Assembly (NCBI GenBank): GCA_029881495.1
Contig: JAOUMJ010000006.1
Location: forward strand, 61,050-125,049
Direction of reading: 5' to 3'
From: Nitrospinota bacterium
GTDB taxonomy: Bacteria > Nitrospinota_A > UBA7883 > JACRGQ01
Length of the DNA stretch: 64,000 nt
Made by a program: the position numbers and the translations under genes. Below are positions 52,187 to 60,573 of this stretch, piece after piece. The stretch's first letter is position 1; each line of letters starts with the position of its first letter. The notes beneath the pieces were generated by a model, which had not been told where the DNA came from, made no database searches, and saw nothing but the letters and a program-made list of their open reading frames with translations.

Positions 52187-53317
52187 TTACTCCTCCCCTT
52201 TTAGGGTGTCGTCAAATTTTCTGCGGTTCTTATAGGTATAAGCCGCATGCGCCGCGGCGCCGACCGCCGCCGCTCCGACAAGGGTGAAGCCGACTTTGTC
52301 CGCCGTTGCTTCAACGCCCGGCAGTATGACGTTGGGGAGTCTCTCGTAGAACGGTGACATGTTGTCCCAGAACTTCGGCTCCGAACATCCGATACAGCCG
52401 TGACCCCCCTTTATCGGCCACGAAGTACCGTCGTTGTATTCGACTATCGAGCAGTTGTGATATGTCTGCGGTCCCTTGCAGCCCACCTTGTACAGGCACC
52501 AGCCGTCCTTCGCGCCCTGGTCGCCGAACTCTTCGACGAACTGCCCCGCGTCGAAATGCGCCCTTCGTGGACAGGCGTCGTGGATCCTCTTCCCGTAAGC
52601 AAATAGCGGACGACCCAGCTTATCAGTCCTCGGCAATGTTCCGAGGAGAAGGAAGTTCACTACCGTTGCAACGGAATTAACTACGTTGTGAGGACATCCG
52701 GCAATTTTCAGCGTCGGGATACCTGTCGCCTCTTCGATGCCGACCGCTCCGGTGGGATTCGGCCTCTGTGCCTGCACCCCTCCGAACGACGCGCAGTTGC
52801 CAACGCACATTACCGCCGCCGCGTCTCCGCATACCTCGTTTGCCAGCTCAAGGCCGGTCTTTCCTGCGATGGTAAGGTAGGCCCCTTTCTTCCCCGCCGG
52901 CCCAGGCGGAACGGCGAGCGGGATAGCCCCTTCGCATACGGCGATGTATTTTCCTTTGTTCTCTTTCATCGCCTGGGCAAGCGCCTCTTCCGCGGCCGTG
53001 CCGGAAGCGGCCATTATCGTCTCGTGATAATCAACTGAAAGTATCTCAAGTATCAGCTCTTCGGTGGAGGGGTATGTGGAACGTATGAACGCCTCTGAAT
53101 CACCGGTGCATTCGGCGAAGTGAAGCCAGATCACTGACGGTTTCCCGGCGGCCTTTTCAACGGCCTCCGCTATTTTTGGAATGTATGACGCGCCCAGCCC
53201 GAGCACGGCGGCCATCGTCGCGCAAAACGACATGAAATCGCGGCGGTCAATTTCGCCAAAAGCGTCCCTCCGCCTTTCCGGGTCTAGCCCTACGAACTGG
53301 TTCCTCTGCTTACACAT
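52187..53317 (-). CDS. [NiFe]-hydrogenase small subunit with atypical proximal cluster ligands
   Basis: The 376-residue subunit carries iron-sulfur clusters to the membrane. A Tat signal (IDRRDFMSFCATMAAVLGLG, near residue 24) and a C-terminal helix (GFTLVGAAAVGAAAHAAY, near 345) mean export and membrane anchoring. The first proximal-cluster motif reads ECTGDSEAF, with Asp where standard enzymes have Cys (ECTGC); the codon is GAT. The usual Cys in the G.YC..GG segment is Leu (GAYLTIAG), while a Cys occurs earlier in VCEGAIP. VGNCASFGG, GCPHNVV, CLYKVGC and HGCIGCSEP supply other ligands. 3Cys/1Asp coordination is known for high-affinity group 1h enzymes. Confidence 0.95.
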   Translation of the reverse strand: MCKQRNQFVGLDPERRRDAFGEIDRRDFMSFCATMAAVLGLGASYIPKIAEAVEKAAGKPSVIWLHFAECTGDSEAFIRSTYPSTEELILEILSVDYHETIMAASGTAAEEALAQAMKENKGKYIAVCEGAIPLAVPPGPAGKKGAYLTIAGKTGLELANEVCGDAAAVMCVGNCASFGGVQAQRPNPTGAVGIEEATGIPTLKIAGCPHNVVNSVATVVNFLLLGTLPRTDKLGRPLFAYGKRIHDACPRRAHFDAGQFVEEFGDQGAKDGWCLYKVGCKGPQTYHNCSIVEYNDGTSWPIKGGHGCIGCSEPKFWDNMSPFYERLPNVILPGVEATADKVGFTLVGAAAVGAAAHAAYTYKNRRKFDDTLKGEE

Positions 53318-53396
53318 ACTTACCTCCTCGCACCAATACGCCTGAATTAGTCACCCATGGTTTTAATTCAACAATGCGCGGCAAAACGCCGGACAT

Positions 53397-54179
53397 CTAT
53401 TTTGCCTTCCCCTCCTTTGGACGCGATAAAAAGTCCTCCTCCGCGACCTGGTAGTAATCTGAGAAGCGCCCTATCTGACTCATCGGAAAAACCTTGTAGC
53501 CGCCAATGATGGCGGAGATATCCGACTCCGTGAACATCGTGTTCTTCCAGATCTGCATATAGATATGAATGACTATCACGAACATCAGGCAGTACATCAT
53601 CAGATGGTGAAGAAGACGCACGCTCTGCTGGCCGCCAAGCATGTTCGTAAACGAACCGGCTATCGAGTACCAGATGGTGTTCGGATTCTCGCCCGGCAGG
53701 TAGAGGAGGAAGCCGGTGAACACCATGCCGAACATGAAAACTATCATCCCGAAAACGCCGATCCCGCCAAGCGGGTTTATGTATCGGTATTGCCCATGTT
53801 CGCCATTGCCTGTAAGGAAATACCACGCCAGCTTCACCGCGTTGACGATGTTTCTCGGCGTCGGGAGAAACTGCTTGTAGTCCCTGATGATTATCGAATC
53901 TTTCGGACCGACAGCGATGTATATCCTGACTATCAATACGAAGATAAGGGTTGTTGCCGCAATAAAGTGGATCATTCTCATGTTTGCCATTGCGAACGCC
54001 TGATAAGCCTCCCCCATGCCGTAGTAATAGACAGGGTTGGCGATATAAAATCCTGTGATGATCAGACAGATTATGGATAGGACAAGAATCCAGTGAAGGA
54101 TACAGGCCAGTATGGTCTTTGTTCTGACAGCTACGTAAATCTCGCCGTTACGTGCTGGCGCTACTCTGTGAGCATTCAT
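53397..54179 (-). CDS. Second hydrogenase-linked b-type cytochrome
   Basis: The 260-residue protein is homologous to the HyaC-type subunit encoded at 49827 (shared ILHWILVLSI, MRMIHFIAATT, SVRLLHHLMMYCLMFVIVIHIY with haem His pairs) but has a longer C-terminal tail. It leads the operon, 79 bases before the small subunit gene, after a 170-base leader. It could serve as an alternative quinone-reducing subunit or a partner for another enzyme. Confidence 0.92.
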   Translation of the reverse strand: MNAHRVAPARNGEIYVAVRTKTILACILHWILVLSIICLIITGFYIANPVYYYGMGEAYQAFAMANMRMIHFIAATTLIFVLIVRIYIAVGPKDSIIIRDYKQFLPTPRNIVNAVKLAWYFLTGNGEHGQYRYINPLGGIGVFGMIVFMFGMVFTGFLLYLPGENPNTIWYSIAGSFTNMLGGQQSVRLLHHLMMYCLMFVIVIHIYMQIWKNTMFTESDISAIIGGYKVFPMSQIGRFSDYYQVAEEDFLSRPKEGKAK

Positions 54180-54234
54180 AAGGAAATACCTTTATTAGGG
54201 GGTGTCGGTTAAAGACGCCTAAGAAAGTGGTATC

Positions 54235-54254
54235 AAAAGGAGACAGGGATCTCC
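54235..54254 (-). terminator. Possible attenuator hairpin in the hydrogenase leader
   Basis: On the minus strand GGAGA and TCTCC (54254-54239) pair across a TCCCTG loop and are followed by four T. The hairpin lies about 100 bases after the predicted start of transcription and 56 bases before the first gene. It could end the upstream gene's message or attenuate the operon. Only five base pairs, so weak. Confidence 0.3.
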
Positions 54255-54355
54255 CTTTATCATTTCCGAAGAACACAGAGAAGAACATAATGCTACTCCC
54301 ATCAGTAGTCATAACGTCTTTAGTAATATTCAATTACTTTTATGTACCTGTTTAA

Positions 54356-54384
54356 ATTGTAGACCTCAACCCTGGAATTGTCAA
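54356..54384 (-). promoter_or_regulatory. Near-consensus sigma-70 promoter of the hydrogenase operon
   Basis: TTGACA (54384-54379) and TACAAT (54361-54356) are separated by exactly 17 bases on the minus strand. This is the best promoter match in the window. Transcription would start near 54349, giving a leader of about 170 bases before the cytochrome gene at 54179. Confidence 0.7.
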
Positions 54385-54534
54385 TTTTCTGTAATCGACT
54401 AGTTCTCGAGAAGGGATACATCCTAACTAACGCACCCAACAGCCCAGCAATTTGTCCTCCTCAGTACCGGGCTCCCTCCTCAATCAAATAATCCTGCAGA
54501 GAAATTCTGGTTTGAGCAGACCTTTTGCTATCTA

Positions 54535-54963
54535 CTACATGTACTGGAGCTGGATTGTAACCCCTTTTAGATATTCTTCCCTGTAGAGCCTCGACTTCTC
54601 GTATTTTGGCGGATTTGGGAAAGATATCTTTTGCTGTTTTGATAGGCCTATCCCCTCTTTGGGAATAATCCCGGTCCAGTTTTTGGTGACATTCCCGTTT
54701 CCATCTTCATCGTGAAAGACTTTAATCGCCAGTTCATCCAACTCAGACGAGAGCTTTACTTCTATTTCAGATTGATCGGCTTTGATAATTTTTGAGGTTA
54801 CCGCTTTTTCATCGCTCCTTGGAAACCCATCTTCACCAAAGATAAAAATAACAATGTTCCCGCCTCGTTTAACGTCGACATCCCGTATTTTCACTACAAA
54901 ATCCCCGGCCATAGAGGTCCCCGCACACGAAACGAAAAGCAAAAACGTAAAAAACAATCTCAT
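54535..54963 (-). CDS. Secreted DUF2141-type protein
   Basis: The 142-residue product starts with a signal peptide (MRLFFTFLLFVSCAGTSMAG). The rest, with FVVKIRDVDVKRGGNIVIFI near 23, DELAIKVFHDEDGNGNVTKN near 75 and IPKEGIGLS near 100, matches the DUF2141 beta-sandwich family, whose central AI.VFHDEDGNG motif is nearly invariant. Function is unknown. It lies between the hydrogenase structural operon and the divergent hyp genes. Confidence 0.85.
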   Translation of the reverse strand: MRLFFTFLLFVSCAGTSMAGDFVVKIRDVDVKRGGNIVIFIFGEDGFPRSDEKAVTSKIIKADQSEIEVKLSSELDELAIKVFHDEDGNGNVTKNWTGIIPKEGIGLSKQQKISFPNPPKYEKSRLYREEYLKGVTIQLQYM

Positions 54964-55142
54964 CTATTTCCCTCTTTTTAAAATCCATGCCCTGTTGCCA
55001 AATTCAGATGATCATTGTAGCTTCTGGAATTATAAATATCAGCAAATCAAAATACAGCATTCTCCAATTCATATAATCGCCTCTAATTCAGACTTTTCAA
55101 AAAAAGTGATAGAATTTAATAAAACTGTCAGGGGGGAAAGCG

Positions 55143-55376
55143 ATGTGTCTTGCCGTTCCCATGGAACTTGTCGAGATAGGTGAATTCAGCGGTGTCGCGG
55201 AGATAGGGGGCGTCAAAAGGGAAGTGAACCTGATGCTTGTGCCCGACGCCAAGATAGGGGATTTCGTTATCGTCCACGCTGGCTCCGCCATCTCGCTGCT
55301 CAGCAGGGAAGAGGCGAAGAAAACTCTCGACCTCCTTAATCAAATAGAAAACATCAATGACGCGGAAAAGATGTAG
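55143..55376 (+). CDS. hypC: Hydrogenase assembly chaperone HypC
   Basis: HypC (77 residues) holds the iron with its CN and CO ligands and delivers it to the large subunit. It begins MCLAVPMELVEIG with the essential Cys2, then EVNLMLVPDAKIGDFVIVHA. The ribosome site is a G6 run eight bases before the ATG. It opens the hypC-hypD-hypE operon, divergent from the structural genes. Confidence 0.95.
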   Translation: MCLAVPMELVEIGEFSGVAEIGGVKREVNLMLVPDAKIGDFVIVHAGSAISLLSREEAKKTLDLLNQIENINDAEKM

Positions 55377-55379
55377 CCG

Positions 55380-56483
55380 ATGAAATACATGTCGGAATTC
55401 CGCGACCCTTCGCTCGCCAGAAAACTTCAAAACGTCATCGGCGCCGAAACAAAAAAGAGGATCCGCATAATGGAGTTCTGCGGAGGGCACACCATCTCTC
55501 TCCTCAAGTACGGAATACCCGACCTCCTCCCCGACCTGATAGAGATGGTCTCCGGTCCCGGCTGTCCGGTATGCGTCACATCGAAGGGGGAGATCGACGC
55601 CGCAATAAAACTCGCCTCAATGGATGGGGTGATACTCGCCTCCTTTGGCGACATGATCCGCGTACCCGGCTCGGAAATGTCGCTACGCGATGCAAAGGCA
55701 AGGGGGATGGACATCCGAGTGGTATATTCCCCCGACGATGCCGTAAAAATGGCTGCCGACAATCGGGATAAAAAGGTTGTCTTCTTCTCCGTAGGTTTCG
55801 AGACAACCGCTCCTGTGAGCGCCGCCTCCATAAAGATGGCGAAAATAAAAGGGATAAACAACTATTTCGTTCTGAGCGCGCACAAGACAACACCGGGGGT
55901 TCTATCGGCGCTCCTTGCCGAAGAGGTGAGGATAGACGCGTTCGTCTGCCCGGGACACGTTACGACCATAACCGGAACATCGATCTATAAACCGCTAACC
56001 GACGCCGGGAGGCCGTGCGTGGTATCCGGCTTCGAACCGCTCGACATAATGTCGAGCATCCTTGCGATAGTCCGTCAGGCAAACCGTGGCGCCGCCGAAA
56101 CGGAGATACAGTACTCGCGTGTCGCGACTGCTAAAGGGAACCTGAACGCGCAGAAGATGATGAAGGAGGTGTTCACTCCTGTCGACGCCCTCTGGCGCGG
56201 CATAGGGGCGATACCCGGCAGCGGACTTAAGCCGTATCGCGAATACGCCCGATTCAACGCCTGCAACGAGTTCGGCCTTGAAATAGAGGTGAACGACAGC
56301 GAAACAAAAGGGTGCATCTGCGGAAAGATATTAAGGGGGCTGAACAAACCGACCGACTGTAAACTCTTCGGTACCGCATGCAACCCGGAAGAGCCTGTCG
56401 GCGCGTGCATGGTATCGGACGAAGGGACCTGCTCGGTCTACTACCGTTTCCATGGAAAGGTTTCCGAAATTGAAGCGCGCTGA
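55380..56483 (+). CDS. hypD: Hydrogenase formation protein HypD
   Basis: The 367-residue iron-sulfur scaffold builds Fe(CN)2CO with HypC. CGGHTISLLKYG near 37, SGPGCPVCVTS near 67 and SVGFETTAPVS near 143 are conserved. The C-terminal cysteines (CICGKILRG, CKLFGTACNP, ACMVSDEGTC) hold a [4Fe-4S] cluster. It starts 3 bases after hypC and overlaps hypE by 32 bases. Confidence 0.96.
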   Translation: MKYMSEFRDPSLARKLQNVIGAETKKRIRIMEFCGGHTISLLKYGIPDLLPDLIEMVSGPGCPVCVTSKGEIDAAIKLASMDGVILASFGDMIRVPGSEMSLRDAKARGMDIRVVYSPDDAVKMAADNRDKKVVFFSVGFETTAPVSAASIKMAKIKGINNYFVLSAHKTTPGVLSALLAEEVRIDAFVCPGHVTTITGTSIYKPLTDAGRPCVVSGFEPLDIMSSILAIVRQANRGAAETEIQYSRVATAKGNLNAQKMMKEVFTPVDALWRGIGAIPGSGLKPYREYARFNACNEFGLEIEVNDSETKGCICGKILRGLNKPTDCKLFGTACNPEEPVGACMVSDEGTCSVYYRFHGKVSEIEAR

Positions 56484-57486
56484 CCATATCACGCTCGCCC
56501 ACGGAGGAGGTGGGCAGGCTTCCGGTGAATTAATGAAAAATGTGTTTCTCCCTGCATTTAAAAATCCGCTCCTTGAAACACTCTCCGACGGTGCGCTGAT
56601 CGATCCGCCCAAGAGAGGAAAACTGGCGTTCTCCACCGATACATTCGTGATAGACCCTATATTCTTCCCCGGCGGCGATATAGGCTCCCTCTCGGTGCAT
56701 GGAACGGTGAACGACCTCGCCGTTTCCGGCGCGATACCGAAATACCTCTCCGCCGGATTCGTCATCGAAGAGGGGTTCAGCATCGCCGAGCTGAAAAAGA
56801 TCGTCGCTTCCATGGCGGAAGCAGCGAAAAATTGCGGCGTGTCTATCGTCACAGGCGATACAAAGGTCGTCCCGAAAGGGCACGCCGACAAGCTGTTCAT
56901 CAATACAACGGGGATCGGATTCGTACCGGAAGGGATCGATATTTCCGCGAAAAACATTATCGACGGCGATATTGTAATTCTTTCTGGAACCATCGGCGAT
57001 CACGGAACGGCGGTACTCACCCGGCGCAAGGGGCTTGAGTTCGATACGGAAATCGTTTCAGACTCCACCCCGCTAAACAGCCTCGTGGAAGCGATGCTAA
57101 AAGCGGAGCCGAATATCAGGATGATGCGCGACCCGACCCGCGGCGGTCTTTCAGCGTCGCTATGCGAGATCGCTTCGATCTCCGGAAAGGGGATCGTCAT
57201 CGAAGAGGCGTTGATACCGGTGAGTGTCGCAGTCAGATCGGTCTGCGAGATACTGGGGCTTGATCCTATTCATGTAGCCAACGAAGGTAAGCTTGTCGCG
57301 TTCGTGCCGTCAGACAGCGCGGAAAATGTTTTAAAGGCGATGAAGAAAGTGGCGTGCGGAAAAGAGGCGTCCATCATCGGCAGGGTCGGGGGGTGTCCCG
57401 CCGGGCGTGTGGAGATGAAGACATCGTTCATCGGCAACCGCATCATCGAGCCTGTCATCGGCGACCAGTTGCCGAGGATCTGCTGA
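56452..57486 (+). CDS. hypE: Hydrogenase expression/formation protein HypE
   Basis: HypE (344 residues) dehydrates the carbamoylated C-terminal Cys to a thiocyanate, the source of the active-site cyanide. The AIR-synthase fold motifs LAHGGGGQASGELMKN (near 17) and DPTRGGLSASLCEI (near 225) are present, and the protein ends LPRIC with the required terminal Cys. Confidence 0.96.
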   Translation: MERFPKLKRADHITLAHGGGGQASGELMKNVFLPAFKNPLLETLSDGALIDPPKRGKLAFSTDTFVIDPIFFPGGDIGSLSVHGTVNDLAVSGAIPKYLSAGFVIEEGFSIAELKKIVASMAEAAKNCGVSIVTGDTKVVPKGHADKLFINTTGIGFVPEGIDISAKNIIDGDIVILSGTIGDHGTAVLTRRKGLEFDTEIVSDSTPLNSLVEAMLKAEPNIRMMRDPTRGGLSASLCEIASISGKGIVIEEALIPVSVAVRSVCEILGLDPIHVANEGKLVAFVPSDSAENVLKAMKKVACGKEASIIGRVGGCPAGRVEMKTSFIGNRIIEPVIGDQLPRIC

Positions 57487-57523
57487 ATAGGGATTACCTT
57501 CTCAGTCAGCAGATATGGCAGTT

Positions 57524-57778
57524 CTACTTCCTGAAAAGTTTGGCAAGATTTTCGTTCGCCTTGCGAACCTGGCCGGGGAGCGTTATCGCGTCGACAAGCC
57601 ATAGGATAACCAGAATGCCGTAAAAGAAAACCCCTATCCCGAAGGCAAACGTCGCGCTCCCGGCGATGAAGAGCCCTAGATATCCGAAACCCCACCACTT
57701 GAAGCCGAGATAGAATTTATGAATGCCGATGATCCCAAGGAGGAGCCATAAAATGTAAGCGGTCTTTTTCGTTTTCAT
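57524..57778 (-). CDS. TM2-domain membrane protein
   Basis: The 84-residue protein has two membrane helices and the TM2 pattern: GIIGIHKFYLGFKWWGFGYL near 16 and a second helix with LWLVDAITLPG near 59. Role unknown. It is on the opposite strand to the hyp operon, between hypE and the glycosyltransferase gene. Confidence 0.82.
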   Translation of the reverse strand: MKTKKTAYILWLLLGIIGIHKFYLGFKWWGFGYLGLFIAGSATFAFGIGVFFYGILVILWLVDAITLPGQVRKANENLAKLFRK

Positions 57779-57969
57779 CCATATACCTCTGATAAACGGT
57801 TACGCGCGAAAGCGCACTGCGTGTTTAATGGAATTTTACCAGCAAATCCTGTTAATAAAAACCGCGCTTCCATCCGCCGCCGGGAAAGTCCGTATTGAGT
57901 ATCCAATCCCCATGAAGTATATTCCACTCTGGCAGGTGGGATAAATTTACTCACTGCCCAAGGGGAAAA

Positions 57970-58059
57970 ATGAACGCCGGAAGCATAATTCAAAAGGGGA
58001 TAGCTTTGGGAGAGACGACCATATCCTGCACAAAGGGGGGCACGCGTGACTGCGCATGA
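57970..58059 (+). CDS. Possible 29-residue leader peptide before the glycosyltransferase-methyltransferase gene
   Basis: A short frame begins with ATG four bases after AAGGGG and ends by overlapping the GTG start of the next gene by 14 bases. Placement would allow translational coupling or attenuation. The peptide has three Lys and two Cys but no recognisable feature. The ribosome-site-like purines may be chance. Confidence 0.25.
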   Translation: MNAGSIIQKGIALGETTISCTKGGTRDCA

Positions 58060-59488
58060 AAATCTTGTTTCCGTGCTGATGCCGGCATTCAACGAGCGCG
58101 GGTACATCAGGAAATGCGCCGAACGGGTATTATCGGTTCAGCTTCCCAAGGGCTTGAAGATAGAGCTTATTATCGTGAACGACGCATCCACCGACGGAAC
58201 GGGCAAGGTGGTGGACGACCTGGCGAAGAGCTATCCGGCGCAGATAAGGGGTTTTCACCAGCCTAAAAACATGGGGAAAGGTGCCGCCATCAGGCGCGCG
58301 ATAGCGGAAGCGAACGGGAGGTATATCATCTTCCAGGACGCCGACATGGAGTACGACCCTAACGAATACCCTAGACTCCTAAAACCTATAATCGACGGGC
58401 ACGCGGACGTTGTATACGGTTCCCGTTTCATGCCCCGCGAGATGACGAGGGTTTTAAACTATCATCATACGCTTGGGAACCGATTCCTTACCTTCCTGTC
58501 GAACATCCTGACCGGACTCAACCTCACCGACATGGAGACATGCTACAAGGCTTTCAAGGCCGATATCCTGAAAACCATTCCGATCCGGTCGAACCGGTTC
58601 GGAATGGAGCCGGAGCTGACAGCCAAGGTAGCGAGGCGCAACTGCGTCGTTTACGAAGTGCCGATAAACTATCATGGCAGAACATACGCCGAAGGGAAAA
58701 AGATAAACTGGAAAGACGGCGTCTCGGCGATATATACGATAATCAAATACTACATATTGGACGACTGCTACGAAGAGCGGTATGGTCACGACATTCTCGC
58801 GAGCATGGCCCTTGCGAGGCGGTTCAACGCATGGATGGTGGACGTGATACTCCCTCACTTCGGCACCCGGATCCTTGAAGTAGGTTCCGGCATAGGGAAT
58901 ATCAGCCGCTTGCTCCCGAAGAAGGAGAGATTGACGGTAACGGACAACGATCCTGTATACGTGGAGATACTGCAAGACGCGTTCGCCAATAACGAAGTGG
59001 TGGACGTGGCGAAGCTCGACCTGAACAGCGACGAGGATTTTGCCAATCTCAAAAAGGGGTACGACACGATAGTCTGCCTGAACGTCCTAGAGCATATCGA
59101 TGATGACCGCTCCGCCGTTCTCCGCATGTTCAACCTGCTGGATGAAGGGGGGAAGCTGTGCCTCCTTGTCCCCCAATACAAATGGCTCTACGGCTCCTAC
59201 GACAGGGAGGTACTGCATGTGAGACGCTACGGAAAACGTCAGTTGAGGAGCCTTCTGGAGGAGTGTGGTTTCAAGGTGACGACCGCGCACGGATTCAATT
59301 TCCCTTCAATGTTCGGCTGGTGGCTCAACTCTGTTGTTCTAAGAAGGAAAAGAATGGGAAAAGTTCAGCTGAAAATATTCGACATGCTGGTGCCGGTCTT
59401 TAAGATAGTTGAAAAGATACTCCCCCTGCCGGGTCTCTCGCTGATAATGATCGCTGAAAAACCATCAGCTCCAACGCAGGAACAGTAA
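58046..59488 (+). CDS. Fusion of a GT2 glycosyltransferase with a SAM-dependent methyltransferase
   Basis: Residues 5-235 are a dolichol-phosphate-mannose-synthase-like GT2: SVLMPAFNERGYIRKC, NDASTDGTGK near 48 and IIFQDADMEYDP near 93 (metal-binding DAD). From about 268 to 480 there is a class I methyltransferase: ILEVGSGIGNISRLL near 273, CLNVLEHIDDD near 339, and a C-terminal membrane-associating stretch. The GTG start follows AAGGGGGG by six bases. Likely substrate is a lipid-linked sugar that is transferred and then methylated, but this is inference. It separates hypCDE from hypABF. Confidence 0.88.
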   Translation: MTAHENLVSVLMPAFNERGYIRKCAERVLSVQLPKGLKIELIIVNDASTDGTGKVVDDLAKSYPAQIRGFHQPKNMGKGAAIRRAIAEANGRYIIFQDADMEYDPNEYPRLLKPIIDGHADVVYGSRFMPREMTRVLNYHHTLGNRFLTFLSNILTGLNLTDMETCYKAFKADILKTIPIRSNRFGMEPELTAKVARRNCVVYEVPINYHGRTYAEGKKINWKDGVSAIYTIIKYYILDDCYEERYGHDILASMALARRFNAWMVDVILPHFGTRILEVGSGIGNISRLLPKKERLTVTDNDPVYVEILQDAFANNEVVDVAKLDLNSDEDFANLKKGYDTIVCLNVLEHIDDDRSAVLRMFNLLDEGGKLCLLVPQYKWLYGSYDREVLHVRRYGKRQLRSLLEECGFKVTTAHGFNFPSMFGWWLNSVVLRRKRMGKVQLKIFDMLVPVFKIVEKILPLPGLSLIMIAEKPSAPTQEQ

Positions 59489-59578
59489 ACCAAACCTTTT
59501 CCTCTTCCGGTTTTGGAAATCGCGCTCCTGTCCGGCATTCACGGAGAAAAGAGGAAACCGGTCGTTTATAATATTCGT

Positions 59579-59917
59579 ATGCATGAACTGGCGGTAGCGG
59601 AATCGCTTATAAAAACAGTTCTCGAAAAATCGGAAGATGAAGAGGCTTCAAGGGTTGTCAAAGTCACTATCGTAGTCGGCAATCTTGCCGGAGTTGTAAC
59701 TGACAGCCTGCACTTTTGCTTTGATGAGGTTGCGCGGGACACCATAGCCGAAGGGGCGACGCTGGAGATTGAGACGGTATCCGCAACGGCGTTCTGTCAA
59801 TCCTGCCGTGATGAATTTGAAGTAGGACAGTACGATTTCGCCTGCCCGCGATGCGGCGGCGTGATAATACCTTCAGGGGGGATGGAGCTTTACATAAAGG
59901 ATATTGAAATAGAATGA
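59579..59917 (+). CDS. hypA: Hydrogenase nickel incorporation protein HypA
   Basis: HypA delivers nickel with HypB. I choose the ATG at 59579 because the family starts MHELAVAESL, with His2 as nickel ligand; a longer frame from 59513 is not conserved. The product is 112 residues. The zinc site is CQSC and CPRCG (near residues 73 and 89). Overlaps hypB by 4 bases. Confidence 0.94.
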   Translation: MHELAVAESLIKTVLEKSEDEEASRVVKVTIVVGNLAGVVTDSLHFCFDEVARDTIAEGATLEIETVSATAFCQSCRDEFEVGQYDFACPRCGGVIIPSGGMELYIKDIEIE

Positions 59918-60573
59918 CCAAAATAATCAAAGTAGAGAAAAAGATCCTTGAGAAGAACGACATCGCAGCCACACGATTGCGCGAAAAATTCGGCGCTCTC
60001 GGCATAGCGGTAGTAAACATAATGAGTTCCCCCGGCGCGGGGAAGACCACGCTCCTTGCTGAAACGATAAAAAAGCTGAAGGGGAAACTTTCAATCGGAG
60101 TTATCGCCGGAGACATAGCGACCGATCACGACGCGAAGATACTTGAAGACGCCGGAGCGGAATGGGCCGTGCAGATAAACACCGGGGGCCGATGCCACCT
60201 TGAAGCGGTGATGGTGGAAGAATCGCTTGACGGTATCCCCGAAGGCATCAGGCTTCTTATCATTGAAAATATCGGGAACCTGGTATGCCCGGCGGGATAC
60301 GATCTCGGAGAGAACTATACCGTGATGCTGGGGGCTCTCACTGAAGGGGCCGACAAACCGAAAAAATATCCCGGAATGTACCGCGCCTGCTCGCATCTCG
60401 TGATAAACAAGATCGATCTCGAAGACGCGCTTGGGGTCACCGCCGACAGCTATGAGAGAGAGGCTCTGGAAGTGAATCCATCACTTGCGACATTCAGGAC
60501 TTCCGCAAAAACCGGGGAGGGCCTCGACAGCTGGTGCGATTGGCTCTTTTCCGTCGCCGACGGCAAAGGGTAA
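59914..60573 (+). CDS. hypB: Hydrogenase nickel incorporation GTPase HypB
   Basis: The 219-residue GTPase uses GTP hydrolysis for nickel transfer. The P-loop is SSPGAGKTTLL near residue 31, IAGDIATDHDA near 63 binds metal with the GGRCHLEA segment, and NKIDLED near 167 is the GTP specificity motif. There is no His-rich N-terminal nickel store. The hypF start follows directly. Confidence 0.95.
   Translation: MTKIIKVEKKILEKNDIAATRLREKFGALGIAVVNIMSSPGAGKTTLLAETIKKLKGKLSIGVIAGDIATDHDAKILEDAGAEWAVQINTGGRCHLEAVMVEESLDGIPEGIRLLIIENIGNLVCPAGYDLGENYTVMLGALTEGADKPKKYPGMYRACSHLVINKIDLEDALGVTADSYEREALEVNPSLATFRTSAKTGEGLDSWCDWLFSVADGKG

Larger units (their letters stand above)
54180..54534. other. 355-base leader and promoter region of the hydrogenase operon
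   Basis: This gap separates the DUF2141-type gene (stop at 54535) from the first hydrogenase gene, both minus strand. It holds a near-consensus sigma-70 promoter (54356-54384) and a terminator-like hairpin (54235-54254). A TTG-initiated frame of 61 codons (54148-54333) lies in the leader and overlaps the first gene, but no ribosome site supports it. No sigma-54 promoter was seen. Confidence 0.6.

Noticed and set aside
54148..54333. A 61-codon leader frame before the hydrogenase operon
   Set aside because: TTG start without a ribosome site and overlapping the cytochrome start; kept only as a remark on the leader.
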